From assembly GCA_020052975.1 (NCBI GenBank), contig JAGVOC010000236.1, forward strand, positions 1 through 8,279: a DNA stretch of 8,279 nucleotides, given 5' to 3'. The notes under the pieces were generated by a model, which ran no database searches, had not been told where the DNA came from, and saw only the letters and a program-made list of their open reading frames with translations. The position numbers were made by a program, and so were the translations under genes. Source of the DNA: Desulfobacterales bacterium. GTDB taxonomy: Bacteria > Desulfobacterota > Desulfobacteria > Desulfobacterales > RPRI01. This document shows, piece by piece, positions 1 through 6,715 of the stretch (its first letter is position 1; each line of letters opens with the position of its first letter).

Positions 1-1001
1 CCGAGGCAGAACCCCTCAATCACAAACATGTTCAATATCTTTCCCGGCAGCGTGCCTATAGCTGCGATTGTCCCTATCTCCCTTATCCTTTCATACACTG
101 CCATGATCATCACATTCATGATACTGATTAACACGATGGCTATGAGCATGAGCTTAATAAAAAATGCCATAACATCTATCATGCGGGCTATATTGTAAAA
201 AGGAGTGAGTTTTCCCCACGTGTGCAGCTCAAATATCGGTTTGTCCTGCTGGTTAAGCTCCTTTGAGAGTAATCCTTCAAGCTTTTGATTGAACGGATTG
301 AGCTTGTTGAAGTCCTTAAGCCTTATTGCAATCTCGCTAATCTCCATTTTCTCCATCCTAAGGAGTTCCGTTGCATCCTCGATATGGATATACCCATCCC
401 TGCCTCCTGGCCCGGTTATCCCTTCGACGATACCGGCTACCTTGAACTGCTTCCCATTGACTGAGCCGTCCTGATTGGTTCCAACCACAACAACTGCATC
501 TCCAATCTTCACCTTCATGCCCTTTGCAAGGAGATCCGGTATAAGTATTTCTCCCCTGTTAAGGGTCTTCCCTCCGCTAGTTATCCTTAACGGGAGGAGC
601 GGGACAGTCCTGAATTCCCTGTCGGGATAAACAGCTACCAGTCTGATATTGGTGGTTTCGACAAAGTTGCTGAACATGCCTCCGAACTTAATTCTCGGGG
701 AGTAAGCCTCTATCTCCGGCTGTTTATCGAGGATGTTTTCGAGTCGTGCAATGGCGCCTGCCTTCAGATTGAGGTTGAGAGGAAGGTTATCAATGGAGGC
801 GACATAACCTTTCCGGTGCACTTGCAGGTGGCCGAGCATGGAGTCGGTTATCTGACCTATCATCATGTTTTTGAACGAGCCGGAAACAGAGACAAACACG
901 AGGACAAAGACCACGCCGACAGTTATCAGAGATGCGGTCAGCAATGTCCTTCTCTTATATCGCAAAAGATTCCTGATTGCTATCTTGAATAGATTACTCA
1001 T
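1..1001 (-). CDS. FtsX/MacB-type ABC transporter permease (3' end outside window)
   Basis: This is the membrane subunit of an exporter of the LolC/LolE/MacB (FtsX-domain) kind. 333 residues are visible and the frame is open to the left edge, so the C-terminal part with the last membrane segments is missing. Residues 1-20 are basic and cytosolic, then comes one hydrophobic segment (about 20-42). A long soluble, presumably periplasmic, domain follows to about residue 265, then a second membrane segment (about 270-297). The FtsX hallmark YERIREIGTIAAIGT follows directly. The ATG at 1001-999 overlaps the end of the ATPase gene by 8 bases and has an AAGGAGG ribosome site at 1010-1016 inside that gene, so the two are translationally coupled. 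The substrate cannot be told from sequence; lipoprotein, lipid or peptide export are the usual roles of this family. It is not an obvious part of the arsenic island. Confidence 0.9.
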   Translation of the reverse strand, partial: MSNLFKIAIRNLLRYKRRTLLTASLITVGVVFVLVFVSVSGSFKNMMIGQITDSMLGHLQVHRKGYVASIDNLPLNLNLKAGAIARLENILDKQPEIEAYSPRIKFGGMFSNFVETTNIRLVAVYPDREFRTVPLLPLRITSGGKTLNRGEILIPDLLAKGMKVKIGDAVVVVGTNQDGSVNGKQFKVAGIVEGITGPGGRDGYIHIEDATELLRMEKMEISEIAIRLKDFNKLNPFNQKLEGLLSKELNQQDKPIFELHTWGKLTPFYNIARMIDVMAFFIKLMLIAIVLISIMNVMIMAVYERIREIGTIAAIGTLPGKILNMFVIEGFCL

Positions 1002-1698
1002 CGCCGCCACCTCCTTTCACCTCTTTGCCCTTCAGCTCTCCGTCCTCAAGCATATAAATAATTTCAGCCTCGCCAATTATCTTCTGATCGTGGGTCGAAA
1101 AGATGAAGGTGGTCTTGAATTCATCCCGCATTTTCTTCATAAGCTCTATCACCATATAAGCGGTTTTGTGGTCTAAATTAGCGGTGGGTTCGTCTGCAAG
1201 GATGAGCTTGGGATTTGTAACCAATGCCCTCGCAACCGCAACCCTCTGCTTCTGTCCTCCTGAAATCTGGTCGGGGTATTTGTCTTTCTGATCAATCATG
1301 CCTACGGCCTCCAGAAGTGCAGTCACTCTTTTTTTTCTTTCTGCAGCAGGAACTGACTGTACCATGAGCAACGGGTATTCTATGTTTTCATACACCGTCA
1401 ATACGGGGATGAGGTTGAAATCCTGAAAAATAAACCCGATATTAGTCCCCCTGAAGGCAGCGCTCTCTTTGCGGTTCAGAGATGCCACATCAGCGCCGGC
1501 GACCCTGAGCGTTCCTCCTGTCGGTTTGTCAAGACACCCGATGAGGTTAAGAAGCGTGGTCTTTCCGCTCCCGGATGGGCCAACAAAGGAGACAAAGGAT
1601 GCAGGCTCAATCTCAAAACTTACCCTGTTAAGTGCGGTGATGACTAATTCTCCTGCTTGATAGTCCTTTTTGATCTTTTCTGCTTTTATAAGCGACAT
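994..1698 (-). CDS. ABC transporter ATP-binding protein, LolD/MacB type
   Basis: A complete 234-residue nucleotide-binding subunit that would power the FtsX-type permease encoded immediately downstream. All motifs are in order: Walker [10 protein letters not shown] (40-48), Q-loop Q92, signature ISGGQKQR (145-152), Walker B LILADE (165-170), D-loop NLD (174-176) and switch histidine H203. Length and motif spelling match the LolD/MacB/FtsE group rather than importers. The ATG start has AAGGAG nine bases upstream. The acidic, glycine-rich tail (GGGGDE) is encoded by the bases that also form the ribosome site of the next gene. It is the first gene of a separate two-or-more-gene operon. The region upstream holds direct repeats and a TTGACT box, suggesting its own regulated promoter rather than readthrough from acr3. 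Confidence 0.95.
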   Translation of the reverse strand: MSLIKAEKIKKDYQAGELVITALNRVSFEIEPASFVSFVGPSGSGKTTLLNLIGCLDKPTGGTLRVAGADVASLNRKESAAFRGTNIGFIFQDFNLIPVLTVYENIEYPLLMVQSVPAAERKKRVTALLEAVGMIDQKDKYPDQISGGQKQRVAVARALVTNPKLILADEPTANLDHKTAYMVIELMKKMRDEFKTTFIFSTHDQKIIGEAEIIYMLEDGELKGKEVKGGGGDE

Positions 1699-1740
1699 TT
1701 ACATAAACTCCTTTTTTATTTGTTCATTCTTGCTGAACTG

Positions 1741-1793
1741 AGTCAAGACGTGATTTTCCAGACTGTGATTTTCCAGACAGACGTGATTTTCCA
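1741..1793 (-). promoter_or_regulatory. Three direct repeats next to a TTGACT box, upstream of the ABC operon
   Basis: Read on the minus strand, TGGAAAATCAC occurs three times (1793-1783, 1775-1765, 1760-1750), with start-to-start spacings of 18 and 15 bases. The outer two share 14 bases (TGGAAAATCACGTC). The last copy abuts TTGACT (1746-1741), five of six matches to a -35 box. The expected -10 position is AT-rich but a poor match (ACAAAT). The layout fits an activator-binding array for the ABC operon. No regulator is identified. Confidence 0.5.
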
Positions 1794-1801
1794 TTGAGGC
1801 T

Positions 1802-1828
1802 CTAATTCACACAAAATTTAAGTAACAT
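1802..1828 (-). pseudogene. Relic start of an Fe-S protein paralog (8 codons)
   Basis: Just after the acr3 stop there is a strong ribosome site (GGAGG, 1835-1839, six bases before ATG) and a frame reading MLLKFCVN then TAG. The first four codons and the leader match the start of the Fe-S protein gene at 5335: 23 of 27 aligned bases agree between 1843-1817 and the region around 5350-5324. The paralog at 7261 also begins MLLK. Similarity stops after the fourth codon. The simplest reading is that an Fe-S gene once followed acr3 here and was deleted apart from its start. A translated mini-ORF is the alternative. Confidence 0.5.
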
Positions 1829-1840
1829 CGCCTTCCTCCA

Positions 1841-2932
1841 TCACAGTTCGCACCTCAGGTGACAAACCCCTGTAGGTGTCTCCACCGCATAGGGAAAATA
1901 CTTCCTCTTAAACCACAAGGCGACGTTGACCAGACTGATGAGCACCGGTACTTCTACCAGGGGGCCTATTACCGCTGCAAATGCCTGCCCTGAGTCTATT
2001 CCAAAAACAGCGACAGCTACAGCGATAGCCAGTTCAAAATTGTTGGATGCTGCGGTAAAACTCAAGGTCGTTGATTGCTCATAAGTGGCACCCACTTTCA
2101 TCGACAGATAAAAGGAAACGATGAACATGATCACAAAATAGAAACAGAGGGGGATTGCCACCCGCACCACGTCTAAAGGAAGCTGGACGATATATTCACC
2201 TTTGAGGGAGAACATGACCAGGATGGTGAAAAGCAGGGCGATCAGGGTAATGGGACTGATTTTGGGAATAAACCTTTCTTCGTACCATGTATGTCCTTTT
2301 ACTTTGAGCCCAATCAGTCTGGTAATCATACCCGCAATAAAAGGGATACCCAGATATATAAAGACACTTTTGGCTATCTGACCGATGGAGATAGCCACAA
2401 TGGCCCCTTTCAATCCCAGCCATTGAGGAGCCATGGTGATAAAGATGTATGCATAGACAGAGAAAAAAAGTACCTGGAAGATGGAGTTAAATGCTACCAG
2501 TCCTGCACAGTATTCACTGTCTCCTGCCGCCAGGTCGTTCCAGACGATTACCATGGCGATACAACGTGCCAGACCGATCAAGATTAGCCCTACCATGTAT
2601 TCATGGTGCCCTGAAAGGAAGGTAACGGCCAGGAAAAACATCAGGATTGGACCGATTACCCAGTTTTGGACAAGGGAAAGGGCGAGAACCTTGACATTAC
2701 GAAATACCTTGCCTAATTGCTCATACTTCACTTTGGCAAGGGGAGGGTACATCATCAATATCAAACCGATGGCGATAGGAACATTCGTTGTGTCTACCTG
2801 AAAAAGGTTGATCACCTCTCTGATGCCCGGAAATAAATAACCCCATATTATCCCCACAAACATACCAAGAAATATCCATAAGGTCAAAAAACGGTCGAGA
2901 AAAGAGAGACGTTTGGTTATTGGTACAGACAT
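1841..2932 (-). CDS. acr3: ACR3-family arsenite efflux permease
   Basis: Complete 363-residue inner-membrane arsenite exporter of the ACR3 (BART/SBF superfamily) type, with about ten hydrophobic segments. Family hallmarks are present: [16 protein letters not shown] around residues 120-135, [16 protein letters not shown] (291-306) and [10 protein letters not shown] (323-332). The transport cysteine of TM4 corresponds to C124 and the TM9 glutamate to E300. Their 176-residue separation equals that of Cys129/Glu305 in the Corynebacterium glutamicum protein as I recall it. The ATG has AAGGAGG six bases upstream. Family proteins often end shortly after the KRKYF stretch; here a further tail of about 17 residues ends in CHLRCEL, which adds a Cys-X3-Cys pair. 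It follows the permease-thioredoxin pair after a 224-base gap containing a gene relic, and would let the cell expel As(III). Confidence 0.96.
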   Translation of the reverse strand: MSVPITKRLSFLDRFLTLWIFLGMFVGIIWGYLFPGIREVINLFQVDTTNVPIAIGLILMMYPPLAKVKYEQLGKVFRNVKVLALSLVQNWVIGPILMFFLAVTFLSGHHEYMVGLILIGLARCIAMVIVWNDLAAGDSEYCAGLVAFNSIFQVLFFSVYAYIFITMAPQWLGLKGAIVAISIGQIAKSVFIYLGIPFIAGMITRLIGLKVKGHTWYEERFIPKISPITLIALLFTILVMFSLKGEYIVQLPLDVVRVAIPLCFYFVIMFIVSFYLSMKVGATYEQSTTLSFTAASNNFELAIAVAVAVFGIDSGQAFAAVIGPLVEVPVLISLVNVALWFKRKYFPYAVETPTGVCHLRCEL

Positions 2933-2964
2933 AGGCTTCCTCCTTCAAAGGCTATTGCCTAAAT

Positions 2965-2977
2965 ATAACGGCGTTAT
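2965..2977. promoter_or_regulatory. 13-bp palindrome upstream of acr3
   Basis: ATAACG-G-CGTTAT is a perfect palindrome with one central base, 33 bases upstream of the acr3 ATG and between the unidentified relic and the gene. Its position would suit an operator. It is short and does not match an ArsR site I can name, so the call is tentative. Confidence 0.25.
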
Positions 2978-3001
2978 TGACCACAGTTACCTCGTCTTCA
3001 G

Positions 3002-3136
3002 TTATATCTTTTTCTTGATATAGTTTATGGCCTGCGCCGTTTCTTCCTTCAGGAAGTTAAAGACATGGGTCTTCTCGATGCCCATCTCCGTGACAATAAA
3101 ATACTGCGTGGGCGCAATGCCGTAGTTCTCAAAGAC
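3002..3136 (-). pseudogene. C-terminal relic of an unidentified gene (44 codons)
   Basis: An open frame of 44 sense codons ends in TAA (3004-3002), is closed upstream by TAG (3139-3137) and has no start with a ribosome site. The product begins VFENYGIAPTQYFIVTEMG and ends INYIKKKI. It reads like real protein: GIAPTQYFIV, then an acidic and lysine-rich helix. The order is that of the last strand pair and helix of a thioredoxin fold after its cis-proline, but similarity is too weak to name a family. It lies between the stop of the small thioredoxin gene and acr3, in a different frame from the thioredoxin. The best reading is a 5'-truncated gene left by deletion. A 27-residue peptide from an internal ATG (3085) is possible but has no good ribosome site. 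Confidence 0.45.
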
Positions 3137-3156
3137 CTATAAATTAATCAGCCTTC

Positions 3157-3387
3157 TTAAAGCAATTTCTTTATTTCCTCCACGGAGAGCACCTTGCCCA
3201 CGCTCTTCACTTCCCCTTCGACGGCGAGTGCCGGTGTTATCATAACCCCCATGTCCATAATCTTCCTGATGTCCGTCACCTTTTGAATCTCACAGGCGAC
3301 CCCCGCCTCTTTAGCCGCTTTCTCGGCGTGTTCGGTAAGTTTGATGCACTTGGGGCATCCCGTGCCGAGGATTTGAATTTTCTTCAT
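3157..3387 (-). CDS. Small cytosolic thioredoxin-like protein (redox-active disulfide type)
   Basis: A complete 76-residue mini-thioredoxin/glutaredoxin-like protein. The redox site is CPKC (11-14) directly after the first strand, and the cis-proline is P52 in ITPAL, followed by VEGEVKSVGKVLS and a terminal helix. There is no signal peptide, so it should act in the cytosol. Such proteins are commonly encoded next to ArsP_1-type permeases, and here the gap to the permease stop is 29 bases, so the pair is almost certainly co-transcribed. Start choice is supported by GGAGG eight bases before ATG. The likely role is to reduce or hand over a thiol-bound arsenical or metal to the permease, or to serve an arsenate reductase; the partner is inferred, not shown. 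A truncated second copy of the same family is found at 7899-8000. Confidence 0.9.
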   Translation of the reverse strand: MKKIQILGTGCPKCIKLTEHAEKAAKEAGVACEIQKVTDIRKIMDMGVMITPALAVEGEVKSVGKVLSVEEIKKLL

Positions 3388-3416
3388 TTTTCCTTCCTCC
3401 CTGTATTCCTATACTG

Positions 3417-4709
3417 TTATCCGACGATCCATCCAAAGAACATACCCGCCACTGTTGACAGGATAATCACATATGAAATAAAGACTACGGTTTTTTTTGT
3501 TCCCAGAATGCTCCGAATCACGATCATGCTTGGCAGCGAAAGCGCAGGCCCCGCCAAAAGCAGGGCCAGGGACGGCCCCTTCCCCATGCCCGAACCTAAA
3601 AGCCCCTGGACAATGGGCACTTCGGTCAGGGTGGCGAAGTACATGAATGCGCCCACGACGGAGGCGAAAAAGTTGGCCGTGAAGCTGTTTCCGCCGACAA
3701 GCATGGAAATCCACCGGGAAGGAATGATCCCGTTATCCGTGCCCGGCATGCCGAGGAGAAAACCGGCGATGAATACGCCGCCCAAAAGCAGCGGGGCGAT
3801 CATGAGCGTATATGTCCAGGTGGAGTCAAGCCAGTTTTTCGTCTCATCCGACGAGATCCCTGTCACCCAAACGAGTCCTGCAATGCCTGCCGAAAACGCC
3901 ATGATGGGCCACTGCGGGAAGAGGAGCGCCAAGAGGAGCACTATGACTCCAGTGATAACCGTTGGAAGGGTTTTGGCGCCGAACCATCTGACAATCACAT
4001 ACCCGAAAAGAAGACCGAAAAGTCCGGTCAAATACCACTTTGCCGCATAGAGCGCGTACCATACGCCTTCGGTTTCCAGAGGCTTTCCCCAGTTAGCAAA
4101 GACCAGGATGCCCACCATGGATGCCATATAGACAGTGTCCTGCCAGAGTTTCCTCTTCGGCTCATCTGCCCCGGGCATGACGATGGGCTGTTTATTCTTT
4201 TCTTCCTTACAGAAGGTAAATGCCATAAGAAGCCCGATGATGTATGCGAAGACTGCTGCGCCGATGGCCCGCGCCAGGCCGATCTGCCAGCCCAAGACCT
4301 TTGCCGAAAGGACGATGGCGAGGACGTTGATGGCCGGTCCGGAATAGAGGAATGCCGATGCCGGCCCGATTCCCGCCCCCATCCGGTAAATCCCAGCAAA
4401 AAGCGGGAGAACTGTACAGGAACATACCGCCAGTACTGTTCCTGATACGGACGCCACGGAGTAGGAAAGGAGCTTGTGTGCTGCCGGACCAAGATACTTC
4501 ATGACGGCAGCCTGGGAAACAAAGACGGATATGGCTCCTGCGATAAAGAAGGCCGGAACGAGACACAAAAGCACATGCTTCTGCGCATAGTCCTGAATCA
4601 TATAAAAAGATTCAAGGATCGCCTTTTGCACATGGATGTTGTCAAAGGGGATAAAATAGGCTGCTAAAAAACCGCCCATAAGAATAAGAAATTTGTGCCA
4701 CTCTTTCAT
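3417..4709 (-). CDS. ArsP_1-type permease (DUF318 family)
   Basis: Complete 430-residue polytopic membrane protein of the ArsP_1 (PF03773) permease family, whose characterised member ArsP of Campylobacter exports trivalent organoarsenicals. Two halves each carry a related re-entrant-like block: residues 98-140 (CTVLPLFAGIYRMGAGIGP, then SGPAINVLAIV) and 361-403 (LTEVPIVQGLLGSGMGKGP, then AGPALSLPSMI). The first block is preceded by C96 and overlaps C98 (CSC), a candidate thiol pair for metalloid transfer. A polar loop (about 168-190) and an extra hydrophobic stretch (225-285) make it longer than Campylobacter ArsP, about 315 residues as I recall. GGAGGG lies about five bases before ATG. It is followed at 29 bases by the small thioredoxin. 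GC content is visibly higher than in the flanking genes. Substrate is uncertain; a role in export of arsenicals is inferred from context. Confidence 0.88.
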   Translation of the reverse strand: MKEWHKFLILMGGFLAAYFIPFDNIHVQKAILESFYMIQDYAQKHVLLCLVPAFFIAGAISVFVSQAAVMKYLGPAAHKLLSYSVASVSGTVLAVCSCTVLPLFAGIYRMGAGIGPASAFLYSGPAINVLAIVLSAKVLGWQIGLARAIGAAVFAYIIGLLMAFTFCKEEKNKQPIVMPGADEPKRKLWQDTVYMASMVGILVFANWGKPLETEGVWYALYAAKWYLTGLFGLLFGYVIVRWFGAKTLPTVITGVIVLLLALLFPQWPIMAFSAGIAGLVWVTGISSDETKNWLDSTWTYTLMIAPLLLGGVFIAGFLLGMPGTDNGIIPSRWISMLVGGNSFTANFFASVVGAFMYFATLTEVPIVQGLLGSGMGKGPSLALLLAGPALSLPSMIVIRSILGTKKTVVFISYVIILSTVAGMFFGWIVG

Positions 4710-4749
4710 TATTCCCTCCGCTTATACTTATTTCTGCAACTCGCGCATA

Positions 4750-4772
4750 TCATTTCCCCACTGAGGAAATGA
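4750..4772. other. Short hairpin/dyad between Fe-S gene 1 and the permease
   Basis: TCATTTCC and GGAAATGA form an 8-bp perfect stem around a 7-base loop. It lies 41 bases upstream of the permease ATG and 40 bases downstream of the Fe-S gene. No T-run follows on the minus strand, so an intrinsic terminator is unlikely; an operator or mRNA processing/stability element is possible. Confidence 0.35.
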
Positions 4773-4807
4773 AAGGAAGATATCTCTTCAAAAAGGTTCT
4801 TTATATG

Positions 4808-5335
4808 CTAAAAATCCAATCGAAATTGGCTCATGTATTCCCCAAGTTTTCTTTTGTTTTCCTCAATCAGTGGTGGGCAATCATCATGTCCTTTTGCTCC
4901 AGCAGCCACCAGAGTGGCAAACACCATGCAGGTAGGCTCACCGCATTCACGACAATTGGTTCTTCTGGGCAAAAGCTTCAGAATTTCCAGCACTTTGGGT
5001 TTTGGCACACCTTCATAGCTCGGTTCGATTTCCGCCCGTTCTTCCCATGTCTTGTTGATTTCCCTTTTGAGCCACTCCAGTATATTATCGGCCTCTTCTT
5101 CGTCTCTGAGGGCATTAATAGCAATCTTGCGCGGATAAACAGTGATGAGTTTGCCGTGTATTTTGAAGGTTACAGCCGGGGGATCTTTTATGTAGGTAAA
5201 ACCCCCGAATACAGAATTGAGGTAGGGGAGCACCTCTTCAATATCTTCGTTCAGATGGGCAATACAATGCACGGACTGAAAGCTTGGGTTACATTTTGCC
5301 CTGAAAATTTCTTTTGTATATTTTTTAAGTAAAAT
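4808..5335 (-). CDS. Fe-S protein paralog 1 with CX2CX4CX16C motif, probable ATT start
   Basis: A soluble 175-residue protein. The N-terminal half (1-95) is an uncharacterised domain shared with the gene at 6716-7261 (VLPYLN near residue 38, then a repeated 'basic-Gly-Lys/Arg-x-Ile-Thr-x-x-Pro' strand). The C-terminal part has C128-X2-C131-X4-C136-X16-C153 in a CRECGEPTCMVFATL setting, the 4Fe-4S pattern of the corrinoid/Fe-S protein large subunit and RnfB-like FeS domains. No signal peptide, so cytosolic. No ATG or TTG fits; the first GTG (5272) would remove the conserved first 21 residues. ATT at 5335-5333 gives MLLKKY, matching MLLKGY in the paralog, and AAGGA lies five bases upstream. Likely an electron carrier or sensor tied to the neighbouring CcdA, thioredoxin and arsenic genes; its function is unknown. 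Confidence 0.8.
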   Translation of the reverse strand: MLLKKYTKEIFRAKCNPSFQSVHCIAHLNEDIEEVLPYLNSVFGGFTYIKDPPAVTFKIHGKLITVYPRKIAINALRDEEEADNILEWLKREINKTWEERAEIEPSYEGVPKPKVLEILKLLPRRTNCRECGEPTCMVFATLVAAGAKGHDDCPPLIEENKRKLGEYMSQFRLDF

Positions 5336-5347
5336 AGCGTTCCTTCA

Positions 5348-5405
5348 TCACGGAATGCCGATCAAATAACCGATCCTTGCGAGAGCCTCCACTGCTTGAG
5401 GGAAA
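5348..5405 (-). pseudogene. Probable relic of an ACR3-like C-terminus
   Basis: Between ccdA and Fe-S gene 1, a frame reads VFPQAVEALARIGYLIGIP then TGA. The intact ACR3 ends [18 protein letters not shown] then TGA, also 18 residues from the FP pair. At DNA level the two regions share TTTTCCCT, then GTGGAG, then a 35-base stretch of equal length with 16 identities and 12 transitions, then GTGATG-rAGGAA leading into the Fe-S gene start. Together this suggests that an acr3 copy once ended here directly before an Fe-S gene. The peptide similarity alone is weak. Confidence 0.35.
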
Positions 5406-5431
5406 ACATTTTTATAATACTTACAATATAT

Positions 5432-6139
5432 TCATGTACCGAAAAATGGATTGACGGTAAAGTATATACCCAGAAGTCCGATAAAGACTCCTGCTCCCTT
5501 GCGAAACCAATTACTGCTCTTCTGCCAGGATTGATTCTCCAGTATTCCTCTCACTAATGCTGTGGAACTGCCCGCCGCCACAATAGGCAGGCAATGACCG
5601 ATAGCAAAAAGCAGGATGAAGATAATCCCGCTGACCATCTTCTGCTGGATGGTGATGATAGCAAGGATTGGGGCTATGAATCCAAAGGTGCAGGAACCGG
5701 AAAGCACTCCATAGGAAAGGCCCAGGGCAAATGCTCCGAAGATGCCTTTCAGGTTGAGGTGGTGTAAGAGACTGCCCGACATTGAGCATTTTTCAACACC
5801 AAGCATACCCAGAGCAACCCAGACCAGGATTAACCCGACAGGGACCTGCCAGTAGTTCCCGACATCGCCAAGCATTCGGCCCAAAAGGGCGCAGATAATT
5901 CCAATCATGGCTATGGTAATAAAGAGTCCCAGGGTGAAGGCAACCGAATAGTATCCGGCCTGTCTGGGTTTCAACGCCCGCTCTTGACCGGCCACATAGG
6001 CTACTATCAAGGGTATGGAAGCCAGATGGCAGGGACTGAAGAGTACGCTGATCATCCCCCAGAGAAAACAGCCCAGGCCGGCAATGGCCGTTCCGCTCCC
6101 AATCCACGAATTAACGGTTAGAAAAAAACTTTCTAACAT
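5432..6139 (-). CDS. ccdA: CcdA/DsbD-like membrane thiol-disulfide transporter
   Basis: Complete 235-residue inner-membrane protein with about six hydrophobic segments, the length of stand-alone CcdA proteins. CcdA passes electrons from cytosolic thioredoxin to periplasmic thioredoxin-like partners. The paired redox cysteines are C37 in FSPCHLASIPLIV (first membrane segment) and C150 in SGSCTFGFIAP (fourth), at the start of the two halves. Further cysteines at 24, 83, 118 and 183 are not part of the family pair. The gene follows the secreted thioredoxin by 105 bases. The two are a natural donor-acceptor pair. ATG at 6139 has GAGG about nine bases upstream, a weaker site than its neighbours, and a TATAAT-like -10 lies just upstream, so it may have its own promoter. 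Use in arsenic resistance rather than cytochrome c maturation is inferred from the neighbours; no cytochrome c gene is visible. Confidence 0.9.
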   Translation of the reverse strand: MLESFFLTVNSWIGSGTAIAGLGCFLWGMISVLFSPCHLASIPLIVAYVAGQERALKPRQAGYYSVAFTLGLFITIAMIGIICALLGRMLGDVGNYWQVPVGLILVWVALGMLGVEKCSMSGSLLHHLNLKGIFGAFALGLSYGVLSGSCTFGFIAPILAIITIQQKMVSGIIFILLFAIGHCLPIVAAGSSTALVRGILENQSWQKSSNWFRKGAGVFIGLLGIYFTVNPFFGT

Positions 6140-6156
6140 TGACTCATCCTCACCAG

Positions 6157-6185
6157 ATTATATCGTATGCCATGCCAGATCTCAT
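6157..6185 (-). promoter_or_regulatory. Candidate sigma-70-type promoter for ccdA
   Basis: On the minus strand ATGAGA (6185-6180, four of six matches to TTGACA) is separated by 17 bases from a perfect TATAAT (6162-6157). Transcription would begin near 6150, leaving a leader of about ten bases that still contains the GAGG ribosome site. The evidence is sequence match only. Confidence 0.35.
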
Positions 6186-6244
6186 ACTAATAAAGTAAAA
6201 TCATTTCTTCAATGAAAGGCAGAGCCCCCCGTGTCATACTATCG

Positions 6245-6640
6245 CTACTTAACTGGTTTTACCGAATGTTTTTTCAGCAATTCCACAATCTCTTCATAAG
6301 AAAAGTATCCCAGATGACGATAGAACTCATTACCGTCTCTGTCGAGGAAGACCTGAGTGGGGATTGCTCTTATCCCATACTGTGCCGCATAAGGCTTTCC
6401 TTCTTTTGTCCAGACATCGTAGAATACTACCCTTACTTTCCCTGAGAAATCCTTTTCAAGTTTTTCCATTACGGGCTGCATCATACGGCATGGTAGACAT
6501 CCTACCGATCCAAGTTCGACAAAGGTGATTTCATATTTTTTGCTATTGCCGGATTCTCTGGAATGGGCAAGGCTAACTGTACCTCCTGCACAGATTAGAA
6601 AAAGTACCAAGTTCATTGAGATAATGCATTTTTTTGTCAT
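6245..6640 (-). CDS. Secreted thioredoxin-like protein (CLPC active site)
   Basis: Complete 131-residue protein of the thioredoxin/TlpA-like fold. Residues 1-25 are a signal peptide: MTKK, a hydrophobic core around 9-23, then SLAHS as a likely cleavage site. The mature part has the strand ITFVELG, the redox motif C48-L-P-C51 followed by RMMQPVMEKLEKDF, and the cis-proline P94 in RAIPTQVFLDRDG, a standard thioredoxin order. It should act in the periplasm. CcdA encoded next is the expected source of electrons. The ATG is preceded by GGAG eight bases upstream. Possible targets are the cysteines of neighbouring membrane or secreted proteins, or an oxidised arsenic species outside the cytosol; none is shown. 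It is a typical length for a single-domain secreted thioredoxin, with nothing missing. Confidence 0.92.
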   Translation of the reverse strand: MTKKCIISMNLVLFLICAGGTVSLAHSRESGNSKKYEITFVELGSVGCLPCRMMQPVMEKLEKDFSGKVRVVFYDVWTKEGKPYAAQYGIRAIPTQVFLDRDGNEFYRHLGYFSYEEIVELLKKHSVKPVK

Positions 6641-6715
6641 ACAGTTTTCTCCATTTTGTGTGATTTATTCAGTAGTTTTTCCTTACCTTTTGCCCGGCAC
6701 CTCTTTCTTTGTCTC

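Noticed and set aside
994..1698. ArsA-type arsenite ATPase
   Set aside because: The presence of the ABC signature ISGGQ and a coupled FtsX-type permease identifies an ABC exporter ATPase, not ArsA.
1747..1793. A short CRISPR-like array
   Set aside because: Repeats are only 11-14 bases with 4-7 bases between them and no cas genes; the position before a -35 box fits regulation better.
3283..4050. A 255-codon plus-strand open frame across the thioredoxin and permease genes
   Set aside because: It is antisense to two well-supported genes, has no recognisable motifs and has proline-rich, low-quality composition expected from the reverse of membrane-protein codons in a GC-rich stretch.
4750..4772. 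Intrinsic terminator after Fe-S gene 1
   Set aside because: The 8-bp stem is AT-rich and no T-run follows on the minus strand; kept only as an unclassified dyad.
4769..5332. A 187-codon plus-strand open frame opposite Fe-S gene 1
   Set aside because: The minus-strand product has a clear Fe-S motif and a paralog in the window; the plus-strand translation has no recognisable domain.
6184..6235. A 16-codon minus-strand frame (MTRGALPFIEEMILLY) between the secreted thioredoxin and ccdA, with ATTTTACTT like the Fe-S gene starts
   Set aside because: No ribosome site, the shared stretch is only nine AT-rich bases, and the frame does not match an Fe-S start.
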